Both the position numbers and the translations under genes were made by a program. Below, piece by piece: positions 5,550 through 6,353 of a stretch of 6,353 nt of DNA. Position 1 is the first letter of the stretch. The number at the start of each line of letters is the position of its first letter. The notes under the pieces were generated by a model. The model saw only the letters and a program-made list of their open reading frames with translations. It was not told the origin of the DNA and ran no database searches. The DNA is from an uncultured Clostridia bacterium (GTDB taxonomy: Bacteria; Bacillota; Clostridia; Christensenellales; UBA1242). The stretch covers positions 1 through 6,353 of the forward strand of contig CAMOEU010000046.1 of assembly GCA_946612575.1 (NCBI GenBank), written 5' to 3'.

Positions 5550-6353
5550 ATGTCTTATGCAATGACTCTCGGATTATTTGATTGGATAGGTGACTTTTTT
5601 AAGGCACTGTTTAACCTTATTCCAAAGGTTATTTATCTTCTTTATGCTTCGCTTGCATGTTTGCTTGATATTTTGCAATTGTTTTTCAGAAAACTTGCAG
5701 GTCTTGATGTTTATTACATAGATGGAGTTGCTCAAACAGGCGACCTTGTCACAAACTTTATTGGTGGAATTTTGGGAATCAATTTCAATCAAGTCCCAAA
5801 TCAACATCCATATCCAGCACTTACAAATGTTTTTTGGGCAATGATGGTTTTTGGTGTTATTATTTGCTTTGCTTCAATGTTGATTGCAATTGTAAAAGCT
5901 CATTATTCTTATGACGGCAAAACAACTCCAAAACAAATTGTTTTGACTGGTGGAAAGGCAATCATCAATATGCTTGCTGTGCCAATTATTGTTTTGCTTG
6001 GGCTCTTTGTTTCACAAGCTCTTTTGCAAGCACTTGATTCAATCACTTCAGTTTCAAGTGGGTCTGTTGAGTCGGCATTTGGAAGCGGTATAAATTATTT
6101 CAACTCCACGGACACAGTGCAGTCTGCCACTGGCAAGAGCAGTGAAAAAACTTATCTATATTATGATATATTTGGTTTTGGTGGATATATTCCATATGGG
6201 GATGTTTCGGATACTGCAAAAGCTTGGACGACTAATGATATGAAAAATCTCGCTCTAATTGGAGCAAAAAATCAAACATTCTCGGGTTCTTTATTTAGAG
6301 TGGCGGCTTACAATGCAAATCGTGTCAGAATTGGACAATATAGTAAGGATGGC
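5550..6353 (+). CDS. Multi-pass membrane protein, N-terminal 268 residues (3' end outside window); possibly VirB6/TrbL-like
   Basis: The frame is open from ATG 5550 to the window end with no stop. I do not recognise the family with certainty. The N-terminus (residues 7-22, LFDWIGDFFKALFNLI) is amphipathic with no cleavable signal peptide. Hydrophobic segments lie at about 23-46, 92-115 and 137-162. A polar stretch (50-90) lies between the first two, and a basic loop (116-136, with KTTPKQ) between the last two is probably cytoplasmic. After the third segment comes a Ser/Gly-rich region (165-200) and a Gly/aromatic stretch, YDIFGFGGYIPYGD (205-218), probably outside. This layout of spaced helices and large loops recalls VirB6/TrbL-type inner-membrane channel proteins of conjugative elements, but no residue motif proves it. 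Codon style matches the neighbours, so recent transfer is not evident. A strong promoter and ribosome site suggest good expression and the start of an operon. Confidence 0.72.
   Translation, partial: MSYAMTLGLFDWIGDFFKALFNLIPKVIYLLYASLACLLDILQLFFRKLAGLDVYYIDGVAQTGDLVTNFIGGILGINFNQVPNQHPYPALTNVFWAMMVFGVIICFASMLIAIVKAHYSYDGKTTPKQIVLTGGKAIINMLAVPIIVLLGLFVSQALLQALDSITSVSSGSVESAFGSGINYFNSTDTVQSATGKSSEKTYLYYDIFGFGGYIPYGDVSDTAKAWTTNDMKNLALIGAKNQTFSGSLFRVAAYNANRVRIGQYSKDG

Noticed and set aside
5574..5807. Minus-strand open frame of 77 codons
   Set aside because: It is antisense to the start of the membrane-protein gene, which has a strong promoter and ribosome site; the Lys/Asn/Cys-rich peptide looks like no protein.
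1..6353. CRISPR array, insertion sequence or tandem repeat
   Set aside because: No regularly spaced direct repeats, transposase motifs or terminal inverted repeats were found on reading either strand.

Overview
The window is AT-rich bacterial DNA with short intergenic gaps, Shine-Dalgarno sites of the AGGA/GGAG/AAAGGAG type, near-consensus sigma-70/sigma-A promoters and AT-rich stem terminators with T-tracts. Together with a Firmicutes-like FAD dehydrogenase and a Lys-rich lipoprotein signal peptide, this suggests an uncultured low-GC Firmicute, perhaps a gut-type Clostridia lineage. That placement is an inference from style and protein flavour; the window has no phylogenetic marker that settles it.

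Layout. (1) 1-882, plus strand: the C-terminal part of a COG2509-type FAD-dependent dehydrogenase, cut by the left edge and closed by a terminator hairpin. (2) 918-1057: a strong promoter and a tRNA-Arg(ACG) with encoded CCA, followed by its own hairpin terminator. (3) 1106-1627, plus strand: idi, a type I isopentenyl-diphosphate isomerase. (4) 1644-3428, minus strand: a large secreted lipoprotein built of Ig-like modules, convergent with idi and sharing a bidirectional terminator with it. (5) 3548-5362, minus strand: uvrC, with its own terminator and a promoter placed so that its mRNA may be leaderless. (6) 5550-6353, plus strand: the N-terminal 268 residues of a multi-pass membrane protein, divergent from uvrC and cut by the right edge.

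The complete genes are mainly housekeeping: tRNA supply, isoprenoid precursor balance and nucleotide excision repair, plus one species-specific surface lipoprotein. They look like independent transcription units rather than one pathway. The exception is tRNA-Arg and idi, where idi has no convincing promoter of its own and may depend on read-through past the tRNA terminator. The part most likely to belong to something less ordinary is the right edge. There a well-expressed membrane protein begins whose hydrophobic pattern loosely resembles VirB6/TrbL-like conjugation channel proteins. Its operon lies outside the window, so no new system can be claimed from this sequence alone.
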